Position numbers and translations under genes: made by a program. A stretch of DNA of 64,000 bases from Elmis aenea (taxonomy: Eukaryota; Arthropoda; Insecta; Coleoptera; Elmidae), in NCBI GenBank assembly GCA_947652605.1, contig OX393577.1, positions 50,071,494 through 50,135,493 of the forward strand, read 5' to 3'. Positions 13,201 through 28,200 of the stretch are shown here, piece by piece (positions within the stretch are counted from its first letter, which is position 1; each line of letters starts with the position of its first letter). The notes beneath the pieces are model-generated. The model saw nothing but the letters and a program-made list of their open reading frames with translations, had not been told where the DNA came from and made no database searches.

Positions 13201-16200
13201 GAATTTTTGTAATGTAATTTAAGAAAACAAAGGTGATCTGTGCTTCAGTCAATTAGTCTTTTTCTTAATTTATTAACAAAAAGTTCTGCTGCATAAAATG
13301 CTCTTTAAGTCTCTATTGATGTAGGTGAAATTGTCTTGAGAGCATCTAGCAGCAAAGAAACATAATTATTATTATCAATAAAATTTCATTTATAAGCTAT
13401 TTTGCTTTGAATTATCAGAGTACACAAAAATAAAACTGTAAAAGTATTTTGAAGATATTAACTTTGTAATGGAGACCGGGCTTCTTTGCGCCATACTAAA
13501 AGAGAAAAATTCTTTTGAAGTTTTTTCATAATTTACTGTTAGTAAAGACATTTTAAGCATAAAATTCTGATGTTACGATAGTATTACAAAGATCTTAGCA
13601 CAAAATAAACGAAAACAACACTTTTTTAAAATCCCGGGAATTCCCGGGACAAAAAGCATTTCCCGGGAAATATAAAATAGCTTAAAATGGACCGGGATCC
13701 CGGGATCCCGGGAAAGAAACCCTAGTACACACCAACGCGACAGAAAGGCGAACTGAACAAAATAGTACAACATTTTAGCACGCCTGGAACGTAGGAGTGT
13801 AACAAAGCCGTGACCCGCGACGTGGCGGTATTTCGACGAACCATCAAGGAATGTTGCATGTGTATGTTGCAAGTGTGGAAGGCTCTGTCCTAACGCAGCT
13901 TGTTAATGTTAGAAGGGGAGACCGGGGTAAGATGACGAACGGGGCAAGATGACTAACGGGATATAATTCAGTTTCTTGTCAAAATATGTCACCACTATTG
14001 ACTAACTACAATACATACAAGTAGTGTGAAGTAACATAATTGACTTTACCGACCGATTGTTGTCACTATTTCGTAGTAAAATTTAAAATTGTGTGGTACC
14101 ATACTAAGGTTATAATATTAATGGTAAGTTCAATAAGCTGTAGCACTGAGAGTTATAAATTTTGAAAATTTATCGCAGTAGTTTTTGATACCCAAACATA
14201 TTAGAAAACTGTTGACTATATAAGAAAAACATTTTAATTATTGCTTTTTGTAAGAGATAGATATTTGTTCATGTTACCCGTCGGGACAAGATGACGGGGG
14301 TAAGATAACGAATGCCGTCATCTTGCCTCTTTTTATTTTTATCGTGTTCTGACACTAATTTTACTATCTGGTTTATAATAAAGACATTTATGGCCGTATG
14401 CAAAGTCGGAAGAATTGTGGTCTAAAACGGGTTTATCTTTAAAGCGGTTTTAAAATTATTTAAAACTAATTGTCACGTAGAAATTGTAGATCCTCCAGAT
14501 GAAGACTGGATAGAGTGCAAAAAGTGTAAAGTATGGTGGGCATGATGCTTGTTCAGCATATGAAGGTGGCGGCGATTTTGTATGCGATTATTGTTGATTC
14601 TTCATCTTACTCCATATTGTTCGTCATCTTACCTCAGTAATGGGGTAAGATGACGAACACTTACCAAAAAGTTTAAACTAAAAATATAGCTGCTCGACTT
14701 TGTTTAAGTTCTTTATTGAATCATAGTTACGTTGTGTTACATGTTACCTTTCTGAATAAAAATAACAATAGTATCTTCTGGGTGTATGTGTTTCCCAAAC
14801 CAATTTTTTCTTAACTTCGTCAACTTGCCCCGGCCTCCCTTACTCTCGTACCGGAAGGTCTTGTTGATAGATAGTGTTAATCTGTTGATTGTAAATTGTA
14901 ATAAAGTGGCCTAACTAAACTGTTGTAAAATTGATCGACCTTTATCTTAACCATCATATACGATGACCATTTTAATAAAATATTAAAAAGGGATGCTTGG
15001 GACATCGATCTTCTAGCATATATATCTTAGTTTGTCGCCATCTTTTTCGCTTTTTTTTGCTCCTTTTTAAGGCAAAGTTGATATAAATATGTGATGTAGT
15101 CACTAGCAGGGACATAGTCGCACGTTGCATTCCAACTTAGGTATATAAAAAACGAGAAAATGGTTGCACGTATGTCATTTTGACCACTCCCTCTGGTTCG
15201 CTATTAAGATCGCCGAACGGAGCGACGATCATTTCAGCGATCAGATCGTCCGGACAGCCTTTCTGTTGCGCTGGTGTGTAGCACAGAAGTGCACAAAACC
15301 GCGATCCGCCACGTGTCTGTATTTAGCAGGCTCGTTGAAATTAGCTGCTTTTTATCGGTTCGCCGTTTTGTTGCGCTGGTCTGAATCCGGCTTAAGATAA
15401 ACAGTTGAAACTTTTTAACTTAAATACCCTGTATTTACAGACTGTATTGATTTACAAACATACGTTTATTTAATTTTTTTCCCATCTAACGAGTTCCATT
15501 AAAGTTCTCGACCTTTTACTTAATAACCCTGTATGTGTGAACCCCGTGATTATACAACAGCTACTACTCGGCTACAGACTGTTATATAAGCTGCAACGTT
15601 TAATTCGATATTTATTATATTTTGAGTGAATCAAATTTACTTTAAATTGTGTAAATTCAAACAGACTTATCTGATAATAAACAAACTTTTCATAAATAAA
15701 TACTATTTTCTCTATCTTCTTATGATTTTTGCATAATACTAGTATATTATATGAAATTTTGAAAAACGTTGCAAACCCTAATTATTTATTTAATTTTTTG
15801 GTAATCAAACATTTTAAGTGTGCCTTTTTGTAATGATTTAGTTTTAATCACAACTTATTTATATGCACACAAACGATAAACTAAGGCAAACACATAAAAA
15901 TGGCGTGAGTAAGAATTAGCAATGAAAACATTAAATATGATGATTCGAGTTCATTAAAACGCAAGAGTTTAAATTAATTTACAACATCACTTAAGTGAAA
16001 AGTGAAACGTTTACAAAATCTGAATATTTCAATATTAAAGAATTTAAAATTTAATAAAAAAGTTTGTTTTTCCAAACAACAGAGAAACTTCAAGTTTGTC
16101 ACTTTTAATTTCAACTCAGTGTTTTGTTTATCATAAAATGTACCAATATTGACCTAAATTTGATTATCTTAAGGTAAGAAAAATCTTTCGGTATAATTTA

Positions 16201-19200
16201 AATTTTTAATATATTCGACAAGATAATCACGAATTTTTTGTTGAATATAATTCTAAATTAAGTTTTCATTATTCGGAACGTGTTTGTAGTTTGTTTAGTT
16301 TAGGGGATATTTTTTATTTGAAAAAGCGCTGCTTTAACCAACGCCATCTGTTTTTTCGGTGCTCCTTTCCTAGTCGAAAAATTCCATCACGCTTAGTTGG
16401 AGTTAAGCCCGTGATTATCAAGTTGAACTACATTGTTTTGCAATTGAAACAATTCACCACTCTAGCGGGAGAAATAACCGACACTCAACAACTCGATTCG
16501 TTAAAAGCATAGTAAGAGACTTGTAAAAGGTTCCAATATCCCAAATTGAATAAAACTCTACTGATATAAAAAACCTGGTCGTAAAAAAACAGTATAAAAT
16601 GTTTTGGGTCCTTGCTTTTTCTTAATTTTTTAAATTTATTTATTTCGTGGTTAATAAAATTACCAATAGACAATAGTTTAAATAATGATAAAACTTAGTT
16701 CGTCGTATTGCTAATGTGCAATATAAAGTTGCGTTTTAGTAAAACGGCTTGAGTTAACACTACGTGAAATATTTTTATGTATTTTATTGTCTTGAAACGC
16801 GTTCATTTATTTGTGTATGTTTGCAGTTACATATTTTATACACTGTTTTTTATTGCCAGGTAGTGAGACTACAAAGTCACACAAACAAAGAAAATATCTC
16901 TACCTATATGCCACATATATTTTGCGCCTGCTAGCAGGTGCAAGAGAATAAAATAAATAAGAACTGAACTGGAAACCAGGAGAAAAGAGTTGTATAATTC
17001 ATGCTTTAGATTTAGTCATTTTACCTGGCGATCCAATTTGACTACTTTGCTCCTGGTATGCTACACAAATATAGGATTTATTAGAAAAATAATTACTTAA
17101 CTAACACTAAAAAAACATCGACTTAAAAGTGAGTGAATAAATTGTTTATTTACCTGTAACGTCCAGTTCGCAAGGGCCGCCTTCGCCGACCGTATTATTA
17201 GCGTAGCACTGGTAAGTTCTAACACTGTCAACACTAGAGTCAAGCACAAGATAACTCTGAATACCCTCTTGGTGTATGGAAGATGGATCTATCTGGGTGT
17301 CGTTAGCGCCCCGAATTTTCCATGTAAACGACACCTCTTGCGGATTTGCCAACACCGTGCAGAGTAGAGCCGGGTTTCCCTCGTAATTAGTTCTAACAAT
17401 TGTACATTCGGGGATGTCTGGAATGTTAACGCGTTTAGGTTTACTCAAATATAACATCATAATCGCTTACATTGTACGTTGAGGTATGCCGTAATGGATT
17501 CGGTCCCGTGCTTGTTAGTTGCCTCGCAGATGTAACTGCCGGCGGCCTTCCTAGTGACGGGGCCCAATTTCAGAATGTGCGATTCGATTATGGGTTCCGA
17601 TGTTGAATTTCTTTTCCATACGTAGGATAATGCGGGAACGCCTTTGCCGCTACATATGACCCTTGCAGGTTGGTTATTTTCGTCGACTATTATCACATTG
17701 GTGGAGACTGTTAGATTTTCAGGGGGATCTAAAGTAAGTAGGTAATGGTCAAAAAGTATAAAAATCGTAAGCTTAACTAAATATTTTGTATAAACTGTGA
17801 CGCAAATATGTCTGACGCACATTCATGTGTTTTTTTTCCCGTATAGTTTCTTTGATATCTGACTGATACGACAAAAATTTTAAATTTAAATTTATGGGAC
17901 ACGACAAAAATTAAACTGGTGTGGACACTAAATTACTTTCGTCATACATTGTGTATGTTCGTGTGTGTATTTTTGTGTATAAAAACCCAAAGTGTCGTCC
18001 AGACATTCTAATTAACGTCATTTTTGGTTAGGTAATAGCAAAAAAGACGTCTGTAAAATGACCCCTCAGCGACTTTTTAGGACAAACAATTTTAACACAT
18101 ATCGGATTGGCAGCGATTACTTGAAATGTATTTAGAGGATCGGTAATAATTACTTGGTCCTCAAGTAAAAGTACCGTAAATCAAGGTGAGCGGTGGGTCC
18201 ATGGTGCATGGAACTAAAAAAACATAGATCAAGGGGACCGGTTCGATATGTGCTAAAAAATATGCAAGATGTAATTTTTAAATTATCAACACTTTTTTAT
18301 TAAAATTTGAGAGGTTGACATTATTAACAAAAATATAACTCTATAAAAAATTGTACCTAATTTAAAAAAAAAATGCAGTAGTCTTATTTACAGCACGCTA
18401 ATTAAAATTGAAACTTACAGTCCACTGCGATTTCTATGGTAGAGTTTACTTCCGGTCCGATACCGTTCGTAGAACTTCTGCAAGTGTAATTTGAATTGGG
18501 CGCAGTTCTGTCCAGTTGCTCGCCTGGCCACGCGGTCATATTCCATATCTTGAAACAAGACAGTAAAAAAAATATGTTATAATAAAACAATATTTTCTTA
18601 CCAGAGTGGATTCTGCAGATTCGAAATCATTATTCCTTAAATCGGCCGAGTGATTCGTAGTTATCGTGTAGTACAAATGGTTATTATCTACGTCTAATTT
18701 TCGGCCGTCTTTCAGCCAATCCACAGTGCAAAGTGGAGAACATTCTACTCGACATGTTAATGATATGTTTTTAGAAGACATTAGTACGCCTTGATACGGA
18801 GGCAAGTTTTGAATAAATGCAGGTGGTGCTAAAATAAAAATATACCAATAAGTAAGAGACGACAAGCAATTTTTTGTTGCGCGTACCGAAGACGTCCATT
18901 GAAACTGTCGCCGGGGCGCCTTGTCCGCCTTCGTTAACAACTAAACAGGTAAAATTACTTTCAGTTTCGAAAGTAACAGGCGCAATAGTCCAGCTAGAGG
19001 TTGTTACTTCTGGCACTGGATACGACCCGCGAAACCACAAATATTTCACATTTTTGGGTCGCCCTAAATCGCTCACAGCACATTCTAAAGTTACTGAAGC
19101 GCCTTTTACGATCTTTGAAGGCGTGTAACTTATCTTTGCTTCGCCAGGGGGATCTAAATTAAAGTTCAATTAGTACTTTTGAATGTTCGAACCGCAACTT

Positions 19201-22200
19201 GAGACTTACAGAACACTATGAGTTCTTTAGGCTCGGATTCAGGACCCCATCCAGCTATATTTTGCCCCTGGCAGGTGTAATTGCCAGCGAAATTTTGACC
19301 TACTTCTTCTAGACTTAAGAGACTTGGGTCTACATTGCAAAGAGGACCGCCGGAGCCCTCCCCATTGCCATCCGCATCGTACGATGAGTAGTTGCATTCA
19401 GGCAGCTCTTTCAGCATTTCTCCTCCCAAGTACCACCGCACCTGTCACAAAAAACAAGTCACAAAGTTGTACACTTCGAGAAAAAAAACTTGTACCTTGA
19501 GTAATGCTGACGGATTACCCGATGCGACATCGCAAACTAATGTTACGTTCCCTCTATCCCTCGCGCGTACAGGTGTAGGAGGGTCCATTTGCACTTCAAC
19601 ACTAGGAGCAACTAAAAAAGGCGGATTATAACTAAAGCAGAAGACGATTAACAAAAGCGTTTCTTACATTGCACGTTCACATAGATAAAGTCTTCTGACA
19701 CCGACGAGCCTACGCTGTTTTTACAAATGCAAGTATAGGTTCCCATGTCGTCCCTCGAAACACTTTTAATTCGAAGATGTGGTTTAGCCAACGACCCCAA
19801 CTCGTATTTGTCTTTATTACTTAACGAGAGATTTTGTCCATCTTTGGCCCTATGATACAATATAAGAGTATTAATTTTATAATTAGTAACAGCATCAAAA
19901 TATTTACCAAACTATTGCGTCCAAAACTGTCGGATTGGCAATGTACGAACAATGAAGTATAATATTACCGGTTTCGTTAGTGGTGACGTTTTCAGGCGAC
20001 ACAGTTACGACGGGTGGATCTGTTAATTTAAAAAAAAGTTAATGTTTGCTGGGAGTCGCTGATTTCGGCACTTACAGTAGACTTTAACATCCACGACGCC
20101 GTGAAGCGCCGATACGTTTTGTTCTTTCATTACAGAATTTTCGGAATAACAGTGGAACTGGCGCATATTTTCCCAACGACTTGCTTCAAATATCAGCGAA
20201 CTCTTCGTAACAAAAGTTCCGTCGCTCTGAAATTAAAAGATGCGCTAATTGAGTAGGATTTTCGTAAAATTATAATAAGAAACTTAACAATCCGTTAAAA
20301 ACCCGATTTTTTTCATGATAATAGTAGTTTTTGAACTTTTTTATTGCAGTAAACAACAATAAAATAATCAATTATAGAATAAAGCTAGAACCAACTTTTT
20401 ATTGGAGCTTCTTTATTGTTATAGCATATTATAAAACCCAGGGCCCGATCTAGCTTCTCCGCCGCTCTGGGCAAAAATGATTTTTGCCGCCCTTTATATT
20501 TAATTATAAATTATTATGTTTTTGATATAATTTTTGACAGTGAGTGTATTTGTTGAATAACAAGTCTTTTGTCTCATAAAAAATTTAAACTCATAAAAAA
20601 ACAGTAACATAACAAAATGAAATATACAGGGTGGTGCTTTTTTCGATGCTCACCATTGCTATCTTGGAAACGGTAAGAGATACAAGGTCGGTTAAATTAG
20701 AGAAAAGTTGCACATTTTTATGGCGATTAAGAATCTGAAAAGAAATCCTGGATATTTTGATTCGTTTTTGTTTTATTACAAAAAAACTGAAAAATGTGAT
20801 TTTAGAAAAATATTATTATCTTCCCTACCACTGACTCTATTTCATTTAAACTTGGTAACTGTATGTTTTTGACCGTCCTGGTTTTGATGACGTCAACAGA
20901 AATTTTCTAAGCCTTCTAGATTTCAAGTTGCGATAGTCAACTTTTTTATTTCTTATGGCCGCCATATTGGATTTTTGCACCATCAGACAGACAAAGAAAT
21001 TAGCTTTTCAAATTGATAACCAACATACCATTTTGTTTTCAAAAAACTTGTTGAAATTTTAAAATTTGTATAAATAATCTACAAAATCGAGAATGCTCTG
21101 AAAAACAATTGAAACTATTATATAAATAAAAGACTGAACATTTTATTGGTCTAATGATAACAAATTGAAAATAAATTTAAAACATCAGATATAAGTAATT
21201 ACTTAAACTGTTCATGTATTATACAGAGGTCAGTCCTTAAATTCATTTCGTCCACTGCCTTTAGGATAGTCTGTCGCGGAATTGAGTCAAATGCATTTTT
21301 TATTTTACGACGAAGATGTTCAATATTATCTATCCGTGGGGGTTGCATAAACAACATCTTTTACATTGCCCCACAAAAAGCAATCCATGGGCGTTAAACA
21401 TGGCGATCGTGGAGGCCAATAAACAGGACCAAACGTACCAAGCCAAGAATTTTGAAAGCGTGCATTTAAATATTCTCTTACAATTCGGGCGTTGTGAGGA
21501 CCAGCTCCATCTTGCTGAAACCATTGAAGATTTTGAATGGTTAATAATGGCAATTCATCTAACATATCTTCTAAATTTGTTTCCAACAATCTTAAATATC
21601 CAGGCCCATCCAAATGTCCATTGATGAAAAAGGGACCCAGAATCGTATTATCTAAAAGACCAGCCCGTTCAGCGAATATCGAACTTGTCTCTCTTATTAA
21701 ATGGGGATTCACTGTAGCGTAATGATGAACATTTTTCCTGTTAAACATTCCCGAGTTTGTGAATAAGGACTCGTCAGTTCATAGTATTTTTCTGGAAAAA
21801 TGTGGATCTTGCTGCAGTTTTTCCCGAAACCAATAACAAAAGTTCAATCTTCTGTTAGTATCACCAGGATAAAGAGTTTGTACCCTTGAGAATTTATAAT
21901 CGTGGTAGTTATGTTTTTTTTATTATTTTTCTGGCATATGCATCATTAATACCACACTCTTGAGCAATTTTCCGGCTGGAGTTTTCTGGATTAATTGCTA
22001 TTTGAGCCAACACATTCACTTCATTAACATTAATCCTTTTCCTATACGGCCCTCGCGGTCTTTTAAACATGCCATAATTACCCAAACTTCTTGAAATCCT
22101 CGTAAACATTGTCCTGTGGGGTTGCTCTCTCTCTCTGGATATAAATTTGCGTAATTTTGAGACGCTAAAAGAGAGTTTTTATGGTTTCGAATGTAGACAT

Positions 22201-25200
22201 CATACATTTCCTGCTTTTCTTCATTCGTAAACATCTTGATAATCAAAAAAGACGATAAAGAAACTCTACGTACGTCACTTGCACGCAATCTGTCACTATT
22301 ATTGATATCATAGTTTCAATTGTTTTTCAGAGCATTCTCGATTTTGTAGATTATTTATACAAATTTTCAAATTTCAACAAGTTTTTTGAAAGAAAAAAGG
22401 TATTTTGGTTACCAATTTGAAAAGCTAATTTTTTTGTCTGTCTGATGGTGCAAAAATCCAATATGGCGGCCATAAGAAATAAAAAAGTTGACTATCGCAA
22501 CTTGAAATCTAGAAGGCTTAGAAAATTTCTGTTGACGTCATCAAACCCAGGACGATCAAAAACATAAAGTGACCAAGTTTAAATGAAATAGAGTCAGTGG
22601 TAGGGAAGATAATAATATTTTTCTATAATCACATTTTTCAGTTTTTTTGTAATAAAACAAAAACGAATTAAAATATCCAGGATTTCTTTTCAGATTCTTA
22701 ATCGCCATAAAAATGTGCAACTTTTCTCTAATTTAACCGACCTTGTATCTCTTACCGTTTCCAAGATAGCAATGGTGAGCATCGAAAAAAGCACCACCCT
22801 GTATAAGTAGGAGGTAGGTACATATTTTTTTTCTCAACAAGAAAAAACATATTTTTTTAAAAATTAATTTAAAAACAAAACGTTAACACCAAATATTTTA
22901 CTGCTTTCGGAGGAACTGTTTGGGAAGGGAAATTCAAATTATTTTATGTAAGGAGAAATTGTTATTCCATATACCAAAATATACAGGGTGTTGACTGATA
23001 ATATCGTACAAAGAACTTTTACCATACAAAAATAAATATTTGCAAATATTGGCTCCCCTGATTATTTTACAACAAAAGTGTAAACATAAAAATTTTTCAT
23101 AATCAAAAACTACGTAAGATTCTTCACTTGCATTTTCATATTGGTTAGCATTTTCGCTTCCATGCATTAACATCAACAAAATGGCACCATTTTTAAATTT
23201 TTATAAGCATTTATCACTTTTCTACAATTATTTGAAATTTTTATTAAATAAATAAGAAATAGGAAATAAATAACCACTAATATATCTTGCATGAAGGTAA
23301 ATTTATTTTGATTTAAATTTTAAAAGTGCTGTTGGCATTATTATTCGGGAAGTAACAGTGTTTACAAAACTGTACACGCGTCAGGACGCCACAAAGACAA
23401 AAATATCTGGGTTCTGTTTGTTGCAAAAACTCCGTTAATATTTTCTTACAATTTAGTCTCGGTATAGAAGTGACCTATTTATAAAAATTAAAAAAGTTTT
23501 CGTATGTGACATTTTATGCTACACGCGATTTCCAGAGGTCGCACCTTAAAGTTATTTGACAGTTATTAAATCTTGTGAGAATAATTTTTTACAGTGCAAT
23601 TTGGCTAATCGAAGAGAATAATTTTAAAAAAATCGCCGTAATATGAAAATAAATAAGGAAGTTATTAATAAGTGGAAACACAGCACTACTTCGAGCATCT
23701 GCAATTCAAGTCCATAGAATAATTTTGCTTTGGGAACCTTCAGTTTAAGATGCATATTGTTAAGTTACATAAAATCCATATAAAGCTATAAGAAACCAGA
23801 CTACCGCGATATTTTTTAAGTTTATTTAAATGAAGCATAAATGTTTTGTAACCAGGTTATTAATTATCGTGATCGCGTCCGCGATCGCCACCGCCACCGC
23901 GTCGGTGTGAGTTGACCCTTAACGCAATTTTAATTAATTAGGAGTATGAGTTTAAGCTGTAAAAAATCGTAAATTTTACAATTTGATTTTGACATTGATA
24001 TTGCCGTATTGCCATTATTTTCGCCACTAGTAAAGTAAAACTTTCATGTAGAGTAGGCAGTGAGAAAATGTCAACTTTCATATACCTACATGAGTAGAAA
24101 AAATATGTTTCGACATTATCGGGACACTTTTTGGCGTAGATTTGAAATAAGTTATTAAACTTTACCTATCTTCATTTTTTGTTTGTTATTTTAACAAGGA
24201 TATGTCGTTCTTTTGTTTTTTATGAATAGTGCAAAAACTATTAATATTTTCCTAGAGTAGTGGCTCTTAAATCATAGATCCATTTTTTAACCAACTGTGT
24301 ATCTCTTATCGATTACGAGATCACATGATGTTTACGATAATTAAGACTGTATCCTGTATATTATACAGCGTGTGCTAGCCACGTAGAATTATTAGATAGC
24401 TCTGTATGTTGGGTATTATTTGTATTACAAGTTGTAATTGCTTGTGAAAATGTACAAAGTATTTTGAACCTCAAACCAACTGTTTTAGAGCAGTTAATGT
24501 TTTTTGAAAATATTAATTTATACAAGACTTTAAACAAATATTAATATTTAACAACGTCCTAATTCCAGAACAAATTCGGTTGAACCTTAATTGGGTAATA
24601 ACGTCATAGTGGTTAATAACTAGAAAAACTTTTAAAATAATAGATATGGCGTTTCTTACAGTTGATACATTTGGCTACATTTTAAACAAGAATGTATCAA
24701 TTACAGGGTTGAGCAGATTTAAATCAATTGATTTAAATCACGATTTAAATCATGATTTAATTCAAGTGATTAAAAAAAAAAATCATTGATTCAAATCAAG
24801 CGATTTAAAAAAAAATATCAATTTAAATCACAGATTATATGAGTACAATATAATATTAATTTATAATAAAATAAAATTGTATTACTATTAGTAATTAAAT
24901 ACACGAAATGGTGAATAAACCATATCAATTTGCTCTTGTAAAGTAATATTCATTGTGGATTGTGGAAATGCAATAATTCAAAATATAAATGACAAGTTTT
25001 TGACGTTAGCGTAGTGAACAGTCAGTTTTTTCAATTTCCACGGCACTCTATTGCTTCAATAACGATTTGAAGAAAATTGTCGAATATCTCGAAAAGTATG
25101 AGTTTTGGGTATAGGACATACTTAACAAAATATGAAGCTCTTTTAAAGATGAATTCGATGACATAAAAAAATACAGGGGTTTGCATTTGAAAAAATCTAG

Positions 25201-28200
25201 TTACGAGCTTTTGAAAATCATGGAAGTTGCCACCTATTTATAAACACCCCTGTATGTGTGATTCAATTTTTTTCATATCGAGCGAACAGAGAAATGCATG
25301 TCCATACCAAATTACAACTCTGTATTTCAAAATAACTTCAGGAGAATTTTTTAAATAAAAACATTGAAAAACCTGTAGTATTTTATATTGATGCAAAGCT
25401 AAAATTAAGGCGATCAAAAATAATAAATAAAAAATTGGGTGTTGTATTTGAAATATAAAAGTTGCTATTAGTTCCAGAAAGGTGACTCCTCCTGTATATT
25501 TGAAAATATTTTTATTGTGTTGTTTAGAAAATACTGTATAAAATAGCATTTGAATAAACTTCATATCTCAAGCCGTTAAGCCACAATCGACCGATCCCGC
25601 ACTAATGACTCACCCTGTATATAATTAATTAAACCTCACCATTTAGCACTGATTTTTTCAAAATTCTTAATCATTATATTTCATTTTTCATTTTGACAAA
25701 AATTCAACAATGAATTAAATATATTGATTATTAAATATATTACCACAAAACAGAAATAGCATGTGAATATGTCACTAAATTCGATAATATGGTACATTTG
25801 ATTTAAATCAAAAAAATCTGATTTAAATCAAAAAAATCTGATTTAAATCAAATAAATCGATTTTTTTTATTTAAAAAAAAAAATCATGATTTTTATCCAC
25901 CCTGATCAATTATAGAACATTCTTTACATTTTGACATTTTCAAATGAAAAATTCAATTATCTTTAAAATCATAAGCTATGATTTAATTAATTAAAATAAA
26001 TATAGTTTGTTATTGTGGTATTAATGATAATTTAAAGGCATATGTACAATTTTTAACATAATTAAACTAGTTAGCTTTTTTTACTTTTAAGCTGTAGTTT
26101 TAACTTATGCCCAATTATAATTTTGTGTTATATTAAAACAACGTTGTTAAGTTTTAAGTTATTACTTTTTAAAAGTCCTGTATCTACCAATATTTGTAAA
26201 AACGCATATATTACATTTAAAAAAAAGATTTGACGTACAAAAACTTTCATATAGGTATATTGGAATGAAAAATAATTTGGGATCAAAGAAAAATTTAAAA
26301 TATTCAATGTGTCCTTTAATAAAAACAAAGTTTTGTTGGCATTGAAATTTAGAAAAAAAACAGGTTATATATTTAATGAGCACAAGTTACTTTTATTCAA
26401 AACTTTTCTTTCAATTTTACCTAGCAATTGAGTTATCGAATAATGCGTCTTGTCTGGGACACTTTATATTGTATTGTAACTTATATTAAAGTTTATTCAA
26501 AATGTCTAAAGGATATAACTTAAAATTTCTCCCAAACTAAAAAGTAAACTTTGTTTCAAAATTCAAATACATATGTGCCATAACTTTTTATTCTCACGCG
26601 ACTGAAGTACAGCCGTACTATTACGCGTTTCGCGCCCACATCCTGCAAAAAGATTGAACAGTTTATGGTATCTAATAAAAACTCCATTATTTAAGGGGGT
26701 TGAAGCGAAAATTGTTCATTTTATAACCAGGCTATGTGCAAATAAACCGCAGGATATGGCCATGAATTTAGGTTTACTACTGCGGTTGTTTATAGAACGT
26801 TCTAACAACGTATGCTAAACAGTTCCCAAAGTAGATGTACACAGGTGCAGAGTATATTTTATTTGTTAATTAAGTTTCAGGATGGTTTGAAGAAATGACA
26901 TGGTAATGTTAGTTATTTTAATTTTGGTTGACACAATTTATAATTTAATTTCAGTTTACAACTAAAAACTTAAAGTTTCTGCGATAAGATTTATTTCGCT
27001 ATTTAATTATTGTTAAAGGCATAACAGGTGTTGCAAAATATGCTACTGTCAATATTGGCAAATATTATTTACAAAAACATCCCTCACTGCTGCAAAAAGT
27101 TCAGGTTAGGGTATTTGTAGAGATCGATAGTACACAACCATAATTTTGTAGAAAAAATTGCATTTACGATTGGAGATGAAATCAGATTTTTTCGTTCGTG
27201 AGATTTTCTCACTCGCCGCTTTGCAGCTCGTGAACAAATCTTACCTCACGAAAAAAACTGGACTTTCATCTCTTGTAAAATATACTATTTAAAATTGTTA
27301 CATACTTTTTGAATGGTAAATAATGGTATATAAGAAAATATTAGATAATGAAATGAAAAAAGTTGACTATTCATCAAAATAGCAACGAAATAACGTACTT
27401 GAGGAATATAATTACACGGTGTCAATTGACCTGAGCAAAGATAAGTTTCGTTTACGTAATGAAATTACCCACATTGAATCGAAATTCGCACCCTCAGCAC
27501 ATAAGCTACAATTATTTGTTGATTCGTTAAAATATGAATGTAAAACGTTTAATGTTAAAAAAGTAATTTATTTCAACTGCCAAGGATTTTTAAACAATAA
27601 AGATGAAATTACATTACTGATCTATAAATGGAAACCGTTGGTAATATGCTTAACAGAGACCCACGTTGATTTAAATGTAACCATGGATGAATTAAATATC
27701 GACGGATATGCCATAGAAAATTGTACAACAGAAAACAGACGCACCGGAGGAGTTCTGATTTTCATTAAAAATAGTTTAAAGTATGAAGTTAAAATAAATC
27801 TAAATACAGAAAAAATTATTTGGTTGCTGGCTGTAGAATTCAAAATAGGTAAGGATAAATACATGTTATCAGGTTTATACCACCCTCCTCAAAAAGAAGA
27901 TGCTGTTTTCTTAAATATTTTTCAAGATTATTTAGATAGTGTTATCGATTATGAAGGCGTAATTATAATTGTAGGCGACTTTAATTTTGATTTAAGTAAG
28001 ACTTCTTACTATGCCAATAAATGTAAGGATATTATTTATAAATATGGTCTTAAGCAAATTGTTTCAAATTATACTAGGATTACAGAATATAGTTCAACTT
28101 TAATTGACTATGTAATAACAAATTAACCCATAAAGTGCATTTAACTCCCAAAATTAGTGATCACTGCATTATATCGTTACTTATTAATGACAACAATCTG

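Larger units (their letters stand above)
12801..15393. mobile_element. Inverted-repeat element carrying two nested elements
   Basis: The left end AAGCCGGGTTCAGACCA and the right end TGGTCTGAATCCGGCTT are inverted. The arms continue through ggcgaaccgat/atcggttcgcc and aaagcagc/gctgcttttt. Inner arm parts (gcgacagaaaggcg, gacgtggcgg) reappear inverted at about 15255-15330. The interior holds a hAT element and a zinc-finger-bearing element. No intact ORF. Confidence 0.7.

Noticed and set aside
15164..15400. 78-codon plus-strand ORF
   Set aside because: Lies in the right arm of an inverted-repeat element; its left-arm counterpart is non-coding.
17418..17470. Extra coding sequence KPKRVNIP upstream of Ig8
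   Set aside because: Using it would break the phase with exon 11. The 53-nt GT-AG intron at these positions restores frame and gives a normal Ig linker.
21316..21722. Plus-strand ORFs over the transposase
   Set aside because: Antisense shadows of the minus-strand transposase, which has catalytic motifs.
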